Positions 46,844 through 56,315 of a DNA stretch of 64,000 nt are shown one piece after another. Positions within the stretch are counted from its first letter, which is position 1, and every line of letters starts with the position of its first letter. Location of the stretch: positions 1 to 64,000 of the forward strand of contig NZ_JAHLSY010000001.1 of the NCBI RefSeq assembly GCF_019049855.1, given 5' to 3'. The position numbers and the translations under genes are program-made. Origin of the DNA: Hydrogenophilus thiooxidans. Its GTDB lineage: Bacteria; Pseudomonadota; Gammaproteobacteria; Burkholderiales; Rhodocyclaceae. The notes under the pieces are model-generated. The model had not been told where the DNA came from. It saw nothing but the letters and a program-made list of their open reading frames with translations, and ran no database searches.

Positions 46844-48040
46844 GTGCTCGTTGCCGCGAACGCCCTACTGCAACACGCCGTCGCCAACCGGTACGCGATC
46901 GGCGCGTACGACATTCTCGATACCACGATGCTCGAAGGGGTCTTACTGGGTGCCCAGCGTGCCGAAGCGCCTGTGCTGATCAGCATCGCTGAGCTCCATA
47001 CCGACCAGTTCGATGAAGCAACCTTGCTTGCGGCCGCTGTCGAAGCCGCTGCCACTGCCCCGGTGCCGGTTGCGATCCACTACGACCACGGCACGACGCT
47101 CGACCGCCTGGTTCGGGCAACGCAACTCGGTTACACCAGTTTGATGATCGACGGTTCGCACTTGGAATGGGCAGAGAACGTTGCGCTGACACGCCGCGCC
47201 GCTGCGCTCGCCCACGCCGTCGGCCTGCCGCTGGAGGCCGAAATTGGCTATATACCTGGCGAAGAAGGGAAAGATGCCGAACACCATCCGGGTGCGATCC
47301 GCTATACAGAACCGGACGAGGCCGAAACGTTCGTCCGTGAGACGGGATGCGACTGGCTCGCTGTCTCGATCGGTACCGTACATGGACGGTTTCGCGGCGA
47401 ACCGCGGCTCGACTTGGAACGGCTCGCTGCAATCCGTACCCGTTTGCCCAGTACGCCGCTCGTGATCCATGGCGGCACCGGCCTTGCGGACGAACAGTTT
47501 CGTGCGCTCGTTGCTGCGGGTGCGAACAAGATCAACTACTACACCGCGCTCGTGGAAGTGGCTAGCCAAGCGGCAGCCCAATATCGGCGTTGGGACGAAC
47601 AGCGACTGGCTGCGCGGGAGGCGATCGCAGAGGAGGTGTTGCGAACGTGTCGCGTCTGGGGGGCAGCGGGGCGTGCCGAAGCGGCTGGAAGTGCTGCGCC
47701 GCGCATCGCCCCGGTCGAACATGTGATCGTTCACCGCTGGGGTGAAGGTGCGCCAGACGTTGCCGCGATGCAACGAGAGGGGGTCGCAACGCTTGGGTCG
47801 CTCCCCGGCGTGCGGCGGATCGCAGCCGGCGTTGCCGAAACCGCCAACGCCCCCTACCCTTACCTCTGGACGATGACCTTCGCGACGCCAGAAGCGCTAG
47901 ACCATTTCCGCACCCATCCCGACCATCAACGCTTCGCCGATGGCCGTTTTCGCCCGTTCGCCGCCGAGCGGATCACGATCGATTTCCGCCTTACCGAAGG
48001 AAATGGACGATGCGCCACACCAAAATCGTCGCAACGCTAG
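46844..48040 (+). CDS. cbbA: Class II aldolase CbbA with C-terminal Dabb domain
   Basis: A 398-residue, two-domain protein. Residues 1-250 are a class II (zinc) fructose/tagatose-bisphosphate-aldolase barrel: YDHGTTLDRLVRA (D81, H82), LEAEIGYIPGEEG (E133), SIGTVHGRFRGEPRL (H180) and VIHGGTGLADEQF (H209). The usual KVNIDTD phosphate segment is replaced by NKINYYTALVEVA, closer to GatY/KbaY enzymes, so substrate preference is uncertain. Residues 291-383 resemble a stress-responsive alpha/beta-barrel (Dabb) domain: VEHVIVHRWGEG, LGSLPGVRRIAAG, ATPEALDHFRTHPDHQRF. The start is GTG with AAGGAG eight bases upstream. The 3' end overlaps pyk by 31 bases. A canonical fba is present in the second cbb unit, so this may be a second or specialised aldolase. 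Confidence 0.82.
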   Translation: MLVAANALLQHAVANRYAIGAYDILDTTMLEGVLLGAQRAEAPVLISIAELHTDQFDEATLLAAAVEAAATAPVPVAIHYDHGTTLDRLVRATQLGYTSLMIDGSHLEWAENVALTRRAAALAHAVGLPLEAEIGYIPGEEGKDAEHHPGAIRYTEPDEAETFVRETGCDWLAVSIGTVHGRFRGEPRLDLERLAAIRTRLPSTPLVIHGGTGLADEQFRALVAAGANKINYYTALVEVASQAAAQYRRWDEQRLAAREAIAEEVLRTCRVWGAAGRAEAAGSAAPRIAPVEHVIVHRWGEGAPDVAAMQREGVATLGSLPGVRRIAAGVAETANAPYPYLWTMTFATPEALDHFRTHPDHQRFADGRFRPFAAERITIDFRLTEGNGRCATPKSSQR

Positions 48041-49425
48041 GCCCAGCTTCGAGCGATCGCGCGACGCTCGAACGGCTCCTCCTTGCCGGGGTCGATGTCG
48101 TTCGCCTCAACTTTTCACACGGAACTGCTAAGGAGCACCGTGCCCGAGCGTCGCTCGTGCGCGCGCTCGCGCAACAGACGCAACGCGCGGTTGGCATCCT
48201 TGGCGATCTGCAAGGGCCGAAGATCCGCATCGGCCGGTTCGCTGGCAATTCGGTCACCCTAAGCAAAGGGCAACGCTTCGCGCTCGATCGCGACCTCACC
48301 CCAGGTGACGCGACGCGGGTCGGCCTTGACTATCCGGAACTGATCGACGACGTCGAGGTCGGCGACATTCTGCTCCTGGACGACGGCAAAATCCGTTTGC
48401 AGATCGTCGAAAAGTGCGCCGACGCGCTCATCACGCAGGTGCTCGTTGGCGGCCCCCTTTCGAACCACAAAGGGATCAACAAACTGGGCGGCGGGCTTTC
48501 GGCGCCAGCGCTCACCGCGAAAGACCGTGCCGATATCGCGCTCGCAGCCGAGATCGGCGTCGATTTCCTCGCGGTCTCTTTCGTCAAACACGCCGAAGAG
48601 ATGCACGAAGCGCGCCACCTAGCGCGCGCCGCGGGGAGCCGCGCCCGCTTGATCGCCAAAATCGAACGGGTCGAGGCAATCACCCACCTCGACGCGATTC
48701 TGGAGGCGAGCGACGGCGTGATGGTGGCGCGCGGCGATCTCGCGGTTGAGGTCGGCGACGCCGCAGTCCCGGCGTTGCAAAAGCGCATTTTGCGCCGCGC
48801 CCGGGAAATGAACCGTCTGTCGATCACTGCCACCCAGATGATGGAGTCGATGGTGCATAGCCCGGTCCCAACGCGGGCTGAGGTTTCGGACGTCGCCAAT
48901 GCGGTGCTCGACGGCACCGACGCGGTGATGCTCTCGGCCGAAACCGCAGCGGGCCAATACCCGGTAGAGGCGGTCGAAGCGATGGCGCGCGTCTGCGCCG
49001 AAGCCGACGCGTCGCACGACGCCCATCTCGACCAGGAGCTCTTGGGGCGGCGCTTTCACCGCGTCGATGAAGCGATTGCGGTCTCTGCGGTCTGGTCGGG
49101 CTACCACCTGGGGGTGAAAGCGATCGTCGCGCTTACCCAATCGGGCGCGACTGCGCTTTGGATGAGCCGCATCGCAAGCGCACTCCCCATCTACGCGCTG
49201 ACACCCGACCCGGTAACCTTCGGCCACCTCACCCTCTTTCGCCAAGTCACACCGGTTCGTTTCGACCTGAACCCCGCGTCCGACCCGGCAACGCTCCTTG
49301 CGCAAATCCGTACGCTCCTCATTTCGAACGGCTGGGCCGAACCCGGCGAGACGATTGCCGTCACCTTCGGCGAACCGATGGGGCAGCCGGGAGGCAGCAA
49401 CACCCTGAAGATCGTCACCCTCTAG
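48010..49425 (+). CDS. pyk: Pyruvate kinase
   Basis: Pyruvate kinase converts PEP and ADP to pyruvate and ATP. The 471 residues show RHTKIVATLGPASS, LNFSHGTAKEH (K+ and substrate site), LGDLQGPKIRIGRF, LIAKIERVEAITHLD (catalytic lysine), MVARGDLAVEVG, ITATQMMESMVHSPVPTRAEVSDVANAVLDGTDAVMLSAETAAGQYP and the C-terminal allosteric domain. It starts inside the last 31 bases of cbbA, so it is translated from the cbb transcript. Placing pyk in the RuBisCO operon links CO2 fixation with pyruvate supply. The AhpD-like gene follows after a 69-base gap with a strong hairpin. Confidence 0.95.
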   Translation: MRHTKIVATLGPASSDRATLERLLLAGVDVVRLNFSHGTAKEHRARASLVRALAQQTQRAVGILGDLQGPKIRIGRFAGNSVTLSKGQRFALDRDLTPGDATRVGLDYPELIDDVEVGDILLLDDGKIRLQIVEKCADALITQVLVGGPLSNHKGINKLGGGLSAPALTAKDRADIALAAEIGVDFLAVSFVKHAEEMHEARHLARAAGSRARLIAKIERVEAITHLDAILEASDGVMVARGDLAVEVGDAAVPALQKRILRRAREMNRLSITATQMMESMVHSPVPTRAEVSDVANAVLDGTDAVMLSAETAAGQYPVEAVEAMARVCAEADASHDAHLDQELLGRRFHRVDEAIAVSAVWSGYHLGVKAIVALTQSGATALWMSRIASALPIYALTPDPVTFGHLTLFRQVTPVRFDLNPASDPATLLAQIRTLLISNGWAEPGETIAVTFGEPMGQPGGSNTLKIVTL

Positions 49426-49443
49426 TCTGAGCGGTTCGGGGGT

Positions 49444-49481
49444 GGTAGCATTGGGCGCTCTATCGCCCTGACAATGCTACC
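49444..49481 (+). promoter_or_regulatory. Long hairpin between pyk and the AhpD-like gene
   Basis: GGTAGCATTG and CAATGCTACC form a perfect 10-base-pair outer stem, with an inner GGCG/CGCC stem, a six-base loop and a four-base one-sided bulge. The 3' arm ends one base before the GAGGAGGAG ribosome site of the next gene. There is no T-run, so a leader or processing element is more likely than a terminator. Confidence 0.6.
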
Positions 49482-49494
49482 CGAGGAGGAGACC

Positions 49495-50073
49495 ATGTCC
49501 GAACCGCAACGACCGATCAGCCGCTTCCCCGTCCCCGAAACCCTCGACGCCCTTCCCGCCGATATCCGGGAACGGATCGAAAAGGTGGCCGAAAAATCGG
49601 GCTTCATCCCCAACGTCTTTTTGGCGCTTGCCGCGCGACCTGAAGAATTTCGCGCGTTTTTCGCCTACCACGACGCGCTGATGGAACGTCCTTCGAACCT
49701 CACCAAAGCGGAAAAAGAGATGATCGTCGTCGCCACCTCGGCGGCGAACGATTGCCTCTATTGCGTGGTCGCCCACGGTGCGATTCTGCGTGTGCGCAGC
49801 AAAAATCCGCGCCTTTCGGAGCAGATCGCCACCAACTACCACCGTGCCGAAATCACCCCCAGGCAGCGGGCGATGCTCGACTACGCGATGAAAGTGGCGC
49901 TTGATTCCGCCCGCATCACCGAAGCGGACTGGGAACCGCTCTTTGCCCACGGGTTCACCCAAGACGACATCTGGGAGATCGGTGCGATTGCTGCCTTTTT
50001 TGCACTGAGCAACCGTTTGGCGAACATGAGCGCGATGCGTCCCAACGACGAGTTCTACACCCTGGGGCGGTAG
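49495..50073 (+). CDS. AhpD-like/carboxymuconolactone-decarboxylase family peroxidase-related protein
   Basis: A 192-residue protein of the peroxidase-related (CMD/AhpD fold) family. The redox motif is visible: E76 in KEMIVVATSAANDCLYC, C87 and C90 (CxxC) and H94 in VVAHGAIL. The N-terminal PADIRERIEKVAEKSGFIPNVFLALA and the C-terminal DDIWEIGAIAAFFALSNRLANM are typical of this subfamily. It probably reduces peroxides with a thiol partner; the partner is not known. It has a strong GAGGAGGAG ribosome site. It stands at the end of the first cbb unit, convergent with cbbR, and could protect against oxygen by-products, which is inference. Confidence 0.85.
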   Translation: MSEPQRPISRFPVPETLDALPADIRERIEKVAEKSGFIPNVFLALAARPEEFRAFFAYHDALMERPSNLTKAEKEMIVVATSAANDCLYCVVAHGAILRVRSKNPRLSEQIATNYHRAEITPRQRAMLDYAMKVALDSARITEADWEPLFAHGFTQDDIWEIGAIAAFFALSNRLANMSAMRPNDEFYTLGR

Positions 50074-50096
50074 CGCCGCTTACCCTTTCTTGCGCC

Positions 50097-51050
50097 CTAG
50101 CCCGCCCCCAACGTTTCACAAATCGCGAAAACGTTGGGGAAGTGGCGCTGCAGGAAGCTCTGCCCCCGCTCCAGCAGATAATAGCGAAACGCTTCGACGG
50201 TGGGCGCAACGAACTGGCTCGTGCGGTGCACGACATACCATGCCCGCACCACCGGGGTGCCGCGTACCGGGATCACCTTGAGGTCACCGCGTGCCAACTC
50301 GCCCCCCACCGTATGCAAAGAGAGAAACGCGATCCCCAAGCCGGCGATCACCGCCTGCTTGATCGCCTCATTGCTCTCCATCTGCATCGCGACCGTCGGC
50401 GTCACCCGCCGCTCCGCGAAAAACAGATCCATCGCCGCTCGGGTTCCGGAGCCGGCCTCGCGCACGATCAACGGCTCGTGGCGCAGGATTTTCGGATCGA
50501 TCGGTCGCGCTTCATCGACCAGCGGGTGGTCTGGCGGGGCGACGAACGCGCTCGGATGGCCTGCGAACGCTTCGGCCCGCACCGCGAACCCTTCCGGCGG
50601 ACGCCCCATCACCGCGATGTCGATCTCGCGTGACTCCAACATCGCCACCACCTGCGCGCGGTTGCCCACCCGCAATGAGAGCGCAATGCCCGGATGCTCA
50701 CGGCGAAAATCCACGAGCATTTGGGGAACGAAGTACTGCGCGGTGCTCACCATCCCGATCTTGAGCTCCCCGGCAGCTCCATCTTGTAGCCGCTTTGCGA
50801 GCTCTTCAGCTTCGCTCACCAGGTCGAGAATCTTTTTCGCGTAGAGGAGAAAATACTCCCCCACCGTCGTCAATTCGAAACGCCGCGCGTTGCGCTCAAA
50901 AAGCACCATCCCCAGTTGGGTCTCCAACTCCTTGATCTGCATCGATACCGCAGGCGGTGTCAAAAAAAGGCGCTCCGCCGCTTTGGTGATCGACCCCTCC
51001 TTGGCGACCGTCGCGAAGATGCGCAACTGACGCATCGTCACGTGTTTCAT
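50097..51050 (-). CDS. cbbR: LysR-type regulator CbbR of CO2 fixation genes
   Basis: CbbR activates cbb operons in response to metabolites such as RuBP or PEP. The 317 residues start MKHVTMRQLRIFATVAKEGS with the winged helix-turn-helix (KAAERLFLTPPAVSMQIKELE, about 22-43), followed by the two-subdomain effector domain (GELKIGMVSTAQYFVPQML from about 92, GSGTRAAMDLFF near 200). Orientation, divergent from cbbF, is the classical arrangement. AGGAG stands six bases before the ATG. A protein of this name from Hydrogenophilus thermoluteolus is reported to bind two cbb promoters, matching the two units here. Its last codons lie in a strong inverted repeat. Confidence 0.94.
   Translation of the reverse strand: MKHVTMRQLRIFATVAKEGSITKAAERLFLTPPAVSMQIKELETQLGMVLFERNARRFELTTVGEYFLLYAKKILDLVSEAEELAKRLQDGAAGELKIGMVSTAQYFVPQMLVDFRREHPGIALSLRVGNRAQVVAMLESREIDIAVMGRPPEGFAVRAEAFAGHPSAFVAPPDHPLVDEARPIDPKILRHEPLIVREAGSGTRAAMDLFFAERRVTPTVAMQMESNEAIKQAVIAGLGIAFLSLHTVGGELARGDLKVIPVRGTPVVRAWYVVHRTSQFVAPTVEAFRYYLLERGQSFLQRHFPNVFAICETLGAG
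50106..50139. repeat. Inverted repeat in the 3' end of cbbR
   Basis: CCCCAACGTTT and AAACGTTGGGG form an 11-base-pair stem with a 12-base loop, inside the last codons of cbbR and 33 bases after the AhpD-like gene stop on the other strand. It lies between two convergent genes and could act as a two-way transcript end, though no T-run flanks it on either side. Confidence 0.5.
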
Positions 51051-51149
51051 TCATTTCTCCTGAAACAAAAAGTAAAAAAATTCAACTTTACTTTATCACA
51101 AGTCTAATTTATTTTTCCAGTAATGACAATAGCGGAGAGGAGTTGTTCC
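51051..51149. promoter_or_regulatory. Divergent cbbR-cbbF control region
   Basis: A 99-base AT-rich gap. Toward cbbF, TTTACT (51087-51092), 17 bases, TATTTT (51110-51115) is a plausible promoter, followed by the GAGAGGAG ribosome site. TTATCACAAGTCTAA at 51093-51107 has a TTA-N9-TAA dyad and reads TAGAC-N5-ATAAA on the minus strand, similar to the element before cbbL. A CbbR site here would allow both autoregulation and activation of the second unit; this is inferred. Confidence 0.5.
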
Positions 51150-52229
51150 ATGTCTTGGGCTCACACGCCAACGCTCACGCAATACCTGATCGAGGAGCGG
51201 CGCCGCTACCCGCAAGCAAGCGGCGACTTCAACGCGTTGATTCTGGATGTGGCGCGCGCCTGTAAAGCGATCGCGCGGCAAGTGGCCTACGGCGCGCTTG
51301 CCAAAGCGAGCCACGCGGTGACCACCACCATCAACGTGCAGGGGGAAGAGCAAAAGCCGCTCGATGTGATCAGCAACGAATGCTTCATGCGCCTCACCGA
51401 GTGGGGCGGCTACCTCGCGGCGATGGCGTCGGAAGAGATGGACGAACCCTACGTGATTCCCGAACCCTACCCGCGCGGGCGCTACCTTCTTCTTTTCGAT
51501 CCGCTCGACGGTTCGTCCAACATCGACGTCAACGTCTCGGTGGGGTCGATCTTCTCGGTCCTGCGCGCCCCAGAAGGGAAAAGCGAGATTACCGTTGAAG
51601 ACTTCCTGCAACCCGGAACGAAACAGATAGCCGCCGGGTACGCGATCTACGGCCCGACGACAATGCTCGTCCTCACCGTTGGCCGGGGCGTCGTCGGGTT
51701 CACCCTCGACCCCGATTTTGGCGAATTCATGCTCACCCACCCGAACATTCGGATTCCCGAAAGCACCAAGGAGTTTGCGATCAACGCCTCCAACGCCCGC
51801 TTCTGGGAGCCGCCAGTGAAGCGCTACGTCAATGAGTGCCTCAAGGGGAAGACCGGACCGCGCGGCAAAGACTTCAACATGCGCTGGGTCGCGTCGCTGG
51901 TAGCGGAAACCCACCGAATCCTCTCCCGTGGTGGGGTTTTCCTCTACCCGCGCGACAACAAAGAACCCAAAAAACCGGGGCGGCTGCGGCTCCTTTACGA
52001 GTGCAACCCGATCGGCATGATCGTCGAACAAGCAGGCGGGCGCGCCTCGACCGGATACGGGCCGGTGCTCGAAGTACAGCCCACCGAGCTCCATCAGCGC
52101 ATCGGGTTTGTCTTCGGTTCGCGGGAAGAGGTCGAACGAATCGAGCAGTACCACAACGACCCGGACGCAAGCCCCGTGGATCTGCCGCTCTTTGCGGAAC
52201 GCACCCTCTTTCGCGACGAAACCCTCTAA
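51150..52229 (+). CDS. cbbF: Fructose-1,6-bisphosphatase class I (CbbF)
   Basis: Hydrolyses fructose-1,6-bisphosphate and, in Calvin-cycle bacteria, often sedoheptulose-1,7-bisphosphate, regenerating RuBP precursors. The 359 residues show the metal-binding DVISNECFM segment, the signature [20 protein letters not shown], and the C-terminal [21 protein letters not shown] with catalytic lysine context. No separate SBPase gene is visible in the window, so a dual role is likely. The ATG ([13 protein letters not shown]) has GAGAGGAG seven bases upstream; an earlier in-frame start was not used. First gene of cbbF-cbbP-cbbT-gap-pgk-fba. Confidence 0.96.
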   Translation: MSWAHTPTLTQYLIEERRRYPQASGDFNALILDVARACKAIARQVAYGALAKASHAVTTTINVQGEEQKPLDVISNECFMRLTEWGGYLAAMASEEMDEPYVIPEPYPRGRYLLLFDPLDGSSNIDVNVSVGSIFSVLRAPEGKSEITVEDFLQPGTKQIAAGYAIYGPTTMLVLTVGRGVVGFTLDPDFGEFMLTHPNIRIPESTKEFAINASNARFWEPPVKRYVNECLKGKTGPRGKDFNMRWVASLVAETHRILSRGGVFLYPRDNKEPKKPGRLRLLYECNPIGMIVEQAGGRASTGYGPVLEVQPTELHQRIGFVFGSREEVERIEQYHNDPDASPVDLPLFAERTLFRDETL

Positions 52230-52261
52230 CACCACTAGCTTTTCACCATTGGGAGCAAGCC

Positions 52262-53146
52262 ATGTCAGCGAAACACCCGATCATCGCGATCACCGGCTCG
52301 TCCGGTGCCGGCACGAGTACCGTGATGCGCACCTTCGTCAATATCTTCCGCCGCGAAGGGATCAAAGCGGCGCTCGTCGAAGGCGACGCGTTCCACGCCT
52401 ACGACCGCGCTGCGATGCGGCAAAAAATGGCTGAAGAGGAGGCCAAAGGCAACCGCCATTTCAGCCATTTTGGCCCGGAAGCGAACCTCTTCGGCGAATT
52501 GGAAAACCTCTTCAAAACCTACAGCGAAACGGGCCGTGGCCGTATTCGCCACTACGTCCATAACGAAGAGGAAGCCAAACAGTACGGTGTTGCCCCCGGC
52601 TGCTTCACCGAGTGGGAAGAGATTGCCGAAGAGACCGATCTGCTCTTTTACGAAGGGCTGCACGGCGCGGTGGTAACCCCTGAGCACAACATCGCGCAGT
52701 ACCCTGACCTTTTGATCGGCGTCGTCCCGGTGATCAACCTCGAGTGGATCCAGAAGCTCTGGCGCGACCGCAAAGAGCGCGGATACTCCACGGAAGCGGT
52801 GACCGACACGATCCTACGCCGCATGCCCGATTACGTCCATTACATCGTTCCGCAATTTTCGCGCACCCACGTCAATTTCCAGCGCGTGCCGGTGGTCGAC
52901 ACCTCCAATCCCTTCATCGCCCGTGACATCCCCACCGCCGACGAAAGCCTTGTGATCATCCGTTTCGCCAACCCCAAAGGGATCGACTTCCCGTACCTCT
53001 TGAACATGATCCACGGCTCGTTCATGAGCCGCGCCAACACCATCGTCGTTCCGGGTGGCAAGATGGAGCTGGCGATGCAACTCATCTTCACGCCATTTGT
53101 CTGGCGCTTCATGGAACGGCGCAAGCGCGCATTGGGAATCGCGTAA
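52262..53146 (+). CDS. cbbP: Phosphoribulokinase
   Basis: Phosphorylates ribulose-5-phosphate to RuBP, the reaction unique to the Calvin-Benson-Bassham cycle together with RuBisCO. The 294 residues (typical of the octameric bacterial class I enzyme, about 290) have the P-loop [10 protein letters not shown] (11-20), [11 protein letters not shown], the GRIRHYVHN segment, [13 protein letters not shown] and [23 protein letters not shown] precedes the ATG. It lies 32 bases after cbbF and 31 bases before cbbT. Confidence 0.97.
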   Translation: MSAKHPIIAITGSSGAGTSTVMRTFVNIFRREGIKAALVEGDAFHAYDRAAMRQKMAEEEAKGNRHFSHFGPEANLFGELENLFKTYSETGRGRIRHYVHNEEEAKQYGVAPGCFTEWEEIAEETDLLFYEGLHGAVVTPEHNIAQYPDLLIGVVPVINLEWIQKLWRDRKERGYSTEAVTDTILRRMPDYVHYIVPQFSRTHVNFQRVPVVDTSNPFIARDIPTADESLVIIRFANPKGIDFPYLLNMIHGSFMSRANTIVVPGGKMELAMQLIFTPFVWRFMERRKRALGIA

Positions 53147-53177
53147 AATTCACCTTTTGACTTGGGGAGAGTGTCTC

Positions 53178-55190
53178 GTGACCGAACCGATCCAAACCCA
53201 GATGGCCAACGCATTGCGCTTCTTGGCCGTCGACGCCACGAACGCTGCAAACTCGGGGCACCCTGGTGCGCCCCTTGGCATGGCCGAAATGGCGGTGGCG
53301 CTGTGGCGGGACCACCTGCGCGTCGCACCACAAGCCCCAACCTGGCCCAACCGGGACCGTTTCGTCCTCTCGAACGGCCACGCGTCGATGTTGATCTACG
53401 CGCTGCTGCACCTCACCGGGTTCGACCTGCCGCTCGACGAACTCAAGCGCTTTCGCCAGCTGGGCAGCAAAACCGCCGGTCACCCCGAATACGGCCACAC
53501 GCCCGGTGTCGAAACCACGACCGGCCCGCTTGGACAAGGGTTTGCCAACGCGGTGGGTATGGCACTGGCCGAAAAGCTGCTTGCGGCGGAGTTCAACACG
53601 CCCGAACACCCCCTCATCGACCACTTCACCTACGTCTTTTTGGGGGACGGCTGCCTGATGGAGGGGATCAGCCACGAAGCGGCGTCGCTGGCTGGGACGC
53701 TGCGGCTGTCGAAACTGATCTGCCTCTATGACGACAACGGCATCTCGATCGACGGCGAAGTCAGCGATTGGTTCAGCGACGACACCGCGCAGCGCTTTGT
53801 GGCGTACCACTGGAACGTGATCGGCCCGATCGACGGGCATGACGTCGCCGCGGTCTCCGCCGCGATCGCGCAAGCCAAAGCGCAAGCGGCAACCCCAGAC
53901 GGAAAACCGACGCTGATCATCTGCCGCACCACGATCGGCAAAGGTTCCCCGGTCAAGGAAGGCACCTGCGACATCCACGGCGCACCGATCGGCACGGAAG
54001 CTGCAGCGAAAATGCGCGAGGCGCTCGGCTGGCCCTACGCCCCGTTCGAGATTCCCGAAGCGATTTATGCGGCGTGGGACAAACGGGACCAAGGCAAAGC
54101 GCTCGTTGACCAATGGCAAGCGCAATTTGCCGCCTACTGCGCCGCCAACCCGGAAAAGGGGGCGGAACTCAAGCGGCGACTCGCGGGAGAACTCCCAGCC
54201 GACTGGAAGGACATCAAAGCGCGCCTTTTCGCGGCTGCGGCTGCAGACGAAAGCAGTCCCGCAACCCGCAAGGCGAGCCAAAACGCGCTCAACGTACTGG
54301 GGCCGGCGCTACCTGAACTCTTCGGCGGCTCTGCCGACCTTACCCATTCGAACCTCACCGACTTCAAAGGGGCAACGCCCCTGCGCCGCGACCAGTGGGG
54401 GCGGCATCTCTCGTATGGCGTTCGCGAATTCGCGATGGCCGCAATCATGAACGGCGTGGCGCTCCACCGCGGCTACCTTCCCTATGGCGGCACCTTCCTC
54501 GTCTTCTCCGACTACGCCCGCAACGCGATCCGCATGGCCGCGTTGATGCAGCAGCGCGTGGTGCACGTGCTCACCCACGATTCGATCGGCTTGGGCGAAG
54601 ACGGCCCCACCCACCAACCGGTGGAACAGATCCCGAGCCTTCGGCTCATCCCCAATCTGGATGTGTGGCGCCCTGCCGATGCGCTCGAAACGGCAGTCGC
54701 CTGGACCGCAGCGATCGAACGCGCCGACGGCCCCACCGCGCTCGTTCTCTCTCGGCAGAACCTGCCCAAGATCCACCGCGACCCGGCAAACGTCGAACAC
54801 ATCATGCGCGGCGGCTACGTCGTTGCCGAATTCCCGGTGCTGCGCGTCGTCCTGATCGCGACGGGGTCGGAAGTGGCGCTCGCGCTCAAAGCAGCGGAGC
54901 AGCTTTCGCAGATGATGGTCGGCTGCCGTGTCGTCTCGATGCCGTGCGTCGAAGTGTTCGAACGCCAGCCTGCCGCTTATCGCGACAGCGTCCTGCCTCC
55001 TGATCTTCCCCGAATTGCGATCGAAGCGGCGGAACCCACTCTGTGGTACAAATACGTTGGCCTGAACGGCGCCGTGATCGGCATCGACCGCTTCGGGGAG
55101 TCGGGACCTGCAAACCAGCTCTTCACCCACTTCGGCTTCACCGTTGACCGGATCGTCGCTGCGGTACGGGACGTGATGGCCAGAGCATAA
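53178..55190 (+). CDS. cbbT: Transketolase
   Basis: A thiamine-diphosphate enzyme moving two-carbon ketol units between sugar phosphates to regenerate pentose phosphates. The 670 residues contain [41 protein letters not shown], the ThDP motif [20 protein letters not shown] with DDNGISIDG, and the pyrimidine domain with [20 protein letters not shown]. The start codon is GTG with GGGGAGAG upstream; the longer open frame lies inside cbbP. Length is normal (about 660-680). It sits in the second cbb unit. Confidence 0.97.
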   Translation: MTEPIQTQMANALRFLAVDATNAANSGHPGAPLGMAEMAVALWRDHLRVAPQAPTWPNRDRFVLSNGHASMLIYALLHLTGFDLPLDELKRFRQLGSKTAGHPEYGHTPGVETTTGPLGQGFANAVGMALAEKLLAAEFNTPEHPLIDHFTYVFLGDGCLMEGISHEAASLAGTLRLSKLICLYDDNGISIDGEVSDWFSDDTAQRFVAYHWNVIGPIDGHDVAAVSAAIAQAKAQAATPDGKPTLIICRTTIGKGSPVKEGTCDIHGAPIGTEAAAKMREALGWPYAPFEIPEAIYAAWDKRDQGKALVDQWQAQFAAYCAANPEKGAELKRRLAGELPADWKDIKARLFAAAAADESSPATRKASQNALNVLGPALPELFGGSADLTHSNLTDFKGATPLRRDQWGRHLSYGVREFAMAAIMNGVALHRGYLPYGGTFLVFSDYARNAIRMAALMQQRVVHVLTHDSIGLGEDGPTHQPVEQIPSLRLIPNLDVWRPADALETAVAWTAAIERADGPTALVLSRQNLPKIHRDPANVEHIMRGGYVVAEFPVLRVVLIATGSEVALALKAAEQLSQMMVGCRVVSMPCVEVFERQPAAYRDSVLPPDLPRIAIEAAEPTLWYKYVGLNGAVIGIDRFGESGPANQLFTHFGFTVDRIVAAVRDVMARA

Positions 55191-55201
55191 AACCAATTTG
55201 A

Positions 55202-56236
<1,035 letters not shown>

Positions 56237-56315
56237 ACCTGAGACGAGGAACCACTGACTGCTGCTCGGATTGCCCGCCTGGGTCGAGCAGGGCAGCGAT
56301 AAAGAGGAATGGACC

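Noticed and set aside
49444-49481. The hairpin after pyk as an intrinsic terminator
   Set aside because: The downstream flank is CGAGGAGGAG with no T-run. It is better described as a leader or processing element.
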